64,000 nucleotides of DNA from Botrimarina mediterranea. GTDB taxonomy: Bacteria; Planctomycetota; Planctomycetia; Pirellulales; Lacipirellulaceae. Below, piece after piece: positions 62,513 through 64,000 of the stretch (position 1 is the stretch's first letter; every line of letters begins with the position of its first letter). Under the pieces are notes generated by a model. The model saw only the letters and a list, made by a program, of their open reading frames with translations. It did no database searches and had not been told where the DNA came from. A program made the position numbers and the translations under genes. The stretch is from contig NZ_CP036349.1 of the NCBI RefSeq assembly GCF_007753265.1, positions 1,211,363-1,275,362 on the forward strand, written 5' to 3'.

Positions 62513-63220
62513 ATGCATTCCAATCGAGTTGTTATCGCGGGGGGCTGCGCGCTGGCTTTCGGGGCCTCCTTCGCCAACACGGGATTCGTCCTGCACACGG
62601 GGACCTCGGTCAGTCACCTCACCGGCGATATCGCCAAACTGACGATCGACATCGCGAGTTGGTCGCCCGAGACGCTGGCGGAGGCCTATCGCGTCGCGGC
62701 AGCGGCGGGGTTCTTCTTTTGCGGCGCCGTGACGGCCGGGTTCTTGATCCACCACCCGACGCTCGACCTGTCGCGTCCGTACGGCCGGACGGTCACGGGC
62801 ATCGGCGCCCTCTTCTTAGCGGCCGCCTGCTTGGTGACCCGATCGCCGCTGGTGAGCATCGGGCTTGCGGGCTTCGGGTGCGGGCTGCAAAACGCGATGG
62901 CGAACCATTACCGCGGGATTGTGCTGCGAACGACCCACCTGACCGGGATGTTCACCGACTTCGGCGTCAACCTCGGCATGAAGGCCCGCGGACACGGGAT
63001 CCCCACGTGGAAGATCGCGGTGCCGCTACTGATCATCCTCTCTTTCTGCCTGGGTGGCGCGTGCGCCGTGGTGTCGCAGAAATCGGGATGGGACACCGTC
63101 GCGATCGCCGGGGCGGCCTACCTGATCGCGGGTATCGGGTGGTCGATCTGGAAGCACGGAGTGCTGCTCCCACGGGAGCGAGGCCGATCGAGCCAGGCGA
63201 TGGATGCGATCGAGGAGTGA
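62513..63220 (+). CDS. DUF1275 (YoaK-like) membrane protein
   Basis: 235 aa from the ATG at 62513. About six membrane segments are present. Typical blocks: AFGASFANTGFVLHTGTSVSHLTGDIAKL (~14-42), FFFCGAVTAGFLIHH, GLQNAMANHYRGIVLRTTHLTGMFTDFGVNLG (~125-156). These conserved segments (S-H-x-TG early, then Q-N-A, then TTHLTG-x-x-T-D) define DUF1275. The function is unknown. There are no close same-strand neighbours and no signal that it belongs to an operon. Confidence 0.88.
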   Translation: MHSNRVVIAGGCALAFGASFANTGFVLHTGTSVSHLTGDIAKLTIDIASWSPETLAEAYRVAAAAGFFFCGAVTAGFLIHHPTLDLSRPYGRTVTGIGALFLAAACLVTRSPLVSIGLAGFGCGLQNAMANHYRGIVLRTTHLTGMFTDFGVNLGMKARGHGIPTWKIAVPLLIILSFCLGGACAVVSQKSGWDTVAIAGAAYLIAGIGWSIWKHGVLLPRERGRSSQAMDAIEE

Positions 63221-63328
63221 GGTACGCCTCATTCCACTAAGCACCCGCGGCCAACTCGCTAGAGCGTGCTTCACTTGGCCGTAGCGTTTCTAGCCTCGCT
63301 CTGATCCACGGAGCAACGTGGGGAAGCC

Positions 63329-63503
63329 TCGCGCAGAGACGCAGAGTTGGATGCCTTCAAGACTCACGCAAAGGCGCTAAGCCGCAAAGAACGCGTTGCT
63401 GTGCGATCGTTTGCGGCTACGCTCATTTCTCAACCACTTTGTCTTTGCGTCTTGGCGGCTTGGCGTGAGTCTTCGCTGCCTGCCCTCTGCGTCTCCGCGC
63501 GAG
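63329..63503. repeat. Large imperfect palindrome
   Basis: Left arms CGCGCAGAGACGCAGAG and GACTCACGCAAAGGCGC with TAAGCCGCAAAG are mirrored by CTTTGCGTCTTGGCGGC with TTGGCGTGAGTC and CTCTGCGTCTCCGCGCG. This ACGCAAAG/AGACGCAGAG type of repeat recurs between genes in many bacterial genomes. Little else is present in 63221-63565. Confidence 0.8.
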
Positions 63504-63565
63504 ACGCTACGACAAAATAAAATCCGCTATAGGGCTTCGCTGCGCCTTGAACCATCAGGCTTATC

Positions 63566-63844
63566 TCACGCAGCCACCAACGAAGCAATTCCCGCTACTG
63601 CCGCCGCCAACAGACCGCCCAGGAAAAGGCGACGCATGAAGAGGCTCGCTTTCGGAAACTCTTCCAGGAATGCAATTGGCAGAACCAAGATCCACGCCAC
63701 ACCGGTTGGATCCTCAACACTAGCGTGCTGCAGTCGCTGAGGCGCCTTGCCTTGCAACGCGATGCTCAAACCTGTGGCGAAGGCGAATACGCCCCCCAGC
63801 ATTACGACCGTCAAGCAGCCGGCGTCGAATGGAGTCATCGACAT
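63566..63844 (-). CDS. Small hypothetical membrane protein (92 aa)
   Basis: Two hydrophobic segments (~10-30, CLTVVMLGGVFAFATGLSIAL, and ~72-90, LFLGGLLAAAVAGIASLVA) flank a short amphipathic region, QGKAPQRLQHASVEDPTGVAWILVLPIAFLEEFPKASLFMRR, itself partly hydrophobic. An inner-membrane protein of unknown role; small proteins of this plan are common. Start at 63844 or Met 63838. There is no recognisable family and no operon partner. Confidence 0.5.
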   Translation of the reverse strand: MSMTPFDAGCLTVVMLGGVFAFATGLSIALQGKAPQRLQHASVEDPTGVAWILVLPIAFLEEFPKASLFMRRLFLGGLLAAAVAGIASLVAA

Positions 63845-63959
63845 ACGAGGGCGTTAAGCTGACTCGTTGGGGGGGGTCGCGAAGCCTTGAACAATGTCGC
63901 TCACCGACCGACAACTTTACACTATCGTCCCGGCGAGACCGGATAACTATACTCTAGAC

Positions 63960-64000
63960 ATGAAATTCCGCGTCATGACACGAGCGTGGCTTCTCTTCTC
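63960..64000 (+). CDS. Start of a truncated gene, probably exported protein
   Basis: An open frame begins MKFRVMTRAWLLFS and runs off the window. The basic residues followed by WLLF suggest a signal peptide. The region just upstream is AT-rich (ATAACTATACTCTAGA), suitable for a promoter, but no ribosome binding site is clear. It cannot be identified. Confidence 0.35.
   Translation, partial: MKFRVMTRAWLLF

Overview
The window is a GC-rich chromosomal segment of a planctomycete, most likely of the order Pirellulales and plausibly near the Lacipirellulaceae. That placement is inferred from gene content: eight proteins with PEP-CTERM type sorting signals, a DUF1559 pseudopilin-like protein, dockerin-like EF-hand repeats on non-cellulosomal secreted proteins, a formylglycine-type sulfatase, a DUF1570 metallopeptidase-like protein and many planctomycete-style hypothetical proteins. 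I see no transposase gene, CRISPR array, rRNA or tRNA. Intergenic DNA is rich in palindromic repeats of several families.

Layout. 0-8.5 kb: start of the primary sigma factor gene (minus strand, cut by the window edge), an unknown protein, an enoyl-CoA hydratase-like protein, a well-formed cyclic-di-GMP (GEMM-I) riboswitch with no obvious target, ribosomal protein L33, RecJ, and an AT-richer gene for a diadenylate-cyclase-like protein with a long uncharacterised N-terminus. 8.5-20.7 kb: secreted PEP-CTERM proteins, two of them in a cluster with a DUF1559 protein. Around them lie a 147-bp direct-repeat pair and an inverted pair of MITE-like elements. Also here are a potassium channel, a divergent HxlR regulator facing SDR and NIPSNAP genes, and a SYLF protein. 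20.8-26.3 kb: an RND efflux adaptor and pump. 26.8-35.3 kb: a PEP-CTERM protein, the diaminopimelate/lysine genes dapA-dapD-dapB, a DUF4394 PEP-CTERM protein, and a sulfatase beside a SulP anion transporter. 35.7-46.7 kb: a frameshifted lipoprotein gene, an NfeD-flotillin pair and several envelope proteins. 46.7-54 kb: ribBA, an unknown protein, and a CBS-korA-korB-CBS group with a dead four-helix-bundle gene inserted between korA and korB. 54-64 kb: a hybrid PAS histidine kinase, a DUF421 protein with a zinc-ribbon-like tail, a PNGase F-like PEP-CTERM protein, a transglutaminase-like protein, an SGNH-hydrolase-like PEP-CTERM protein, a DUF1275 membrane protein, and the start of one further gene.

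Functional themes. Many products are exported or envelope proteins: the PEP-CTERM set (whose exosortase must lie elsewhere), the sulfatase and sulfate carrier, the PNGase-like and SGNH proteins and the RND pump. This fits a heterotroph that degrades sulfated or glycosylated polymers. Housekeeping parts are peptidoglycan/lysine precursor synthesis (dapA, dapD, dapB), riboflavin synthesis (ribBA) and ferredoxin-linked 2-oxoacid oxidation (korAB). Two nucleotide second-messenger signals are visible: the c-di-GMP riboswitch and the diadenylate-cyclase-like protein.

The observations most worth following up are the orphan riboswitch, the divergent diadenylate cyclase, the MITE-like and palindromic repeat families, and the element inside the korAB operon.
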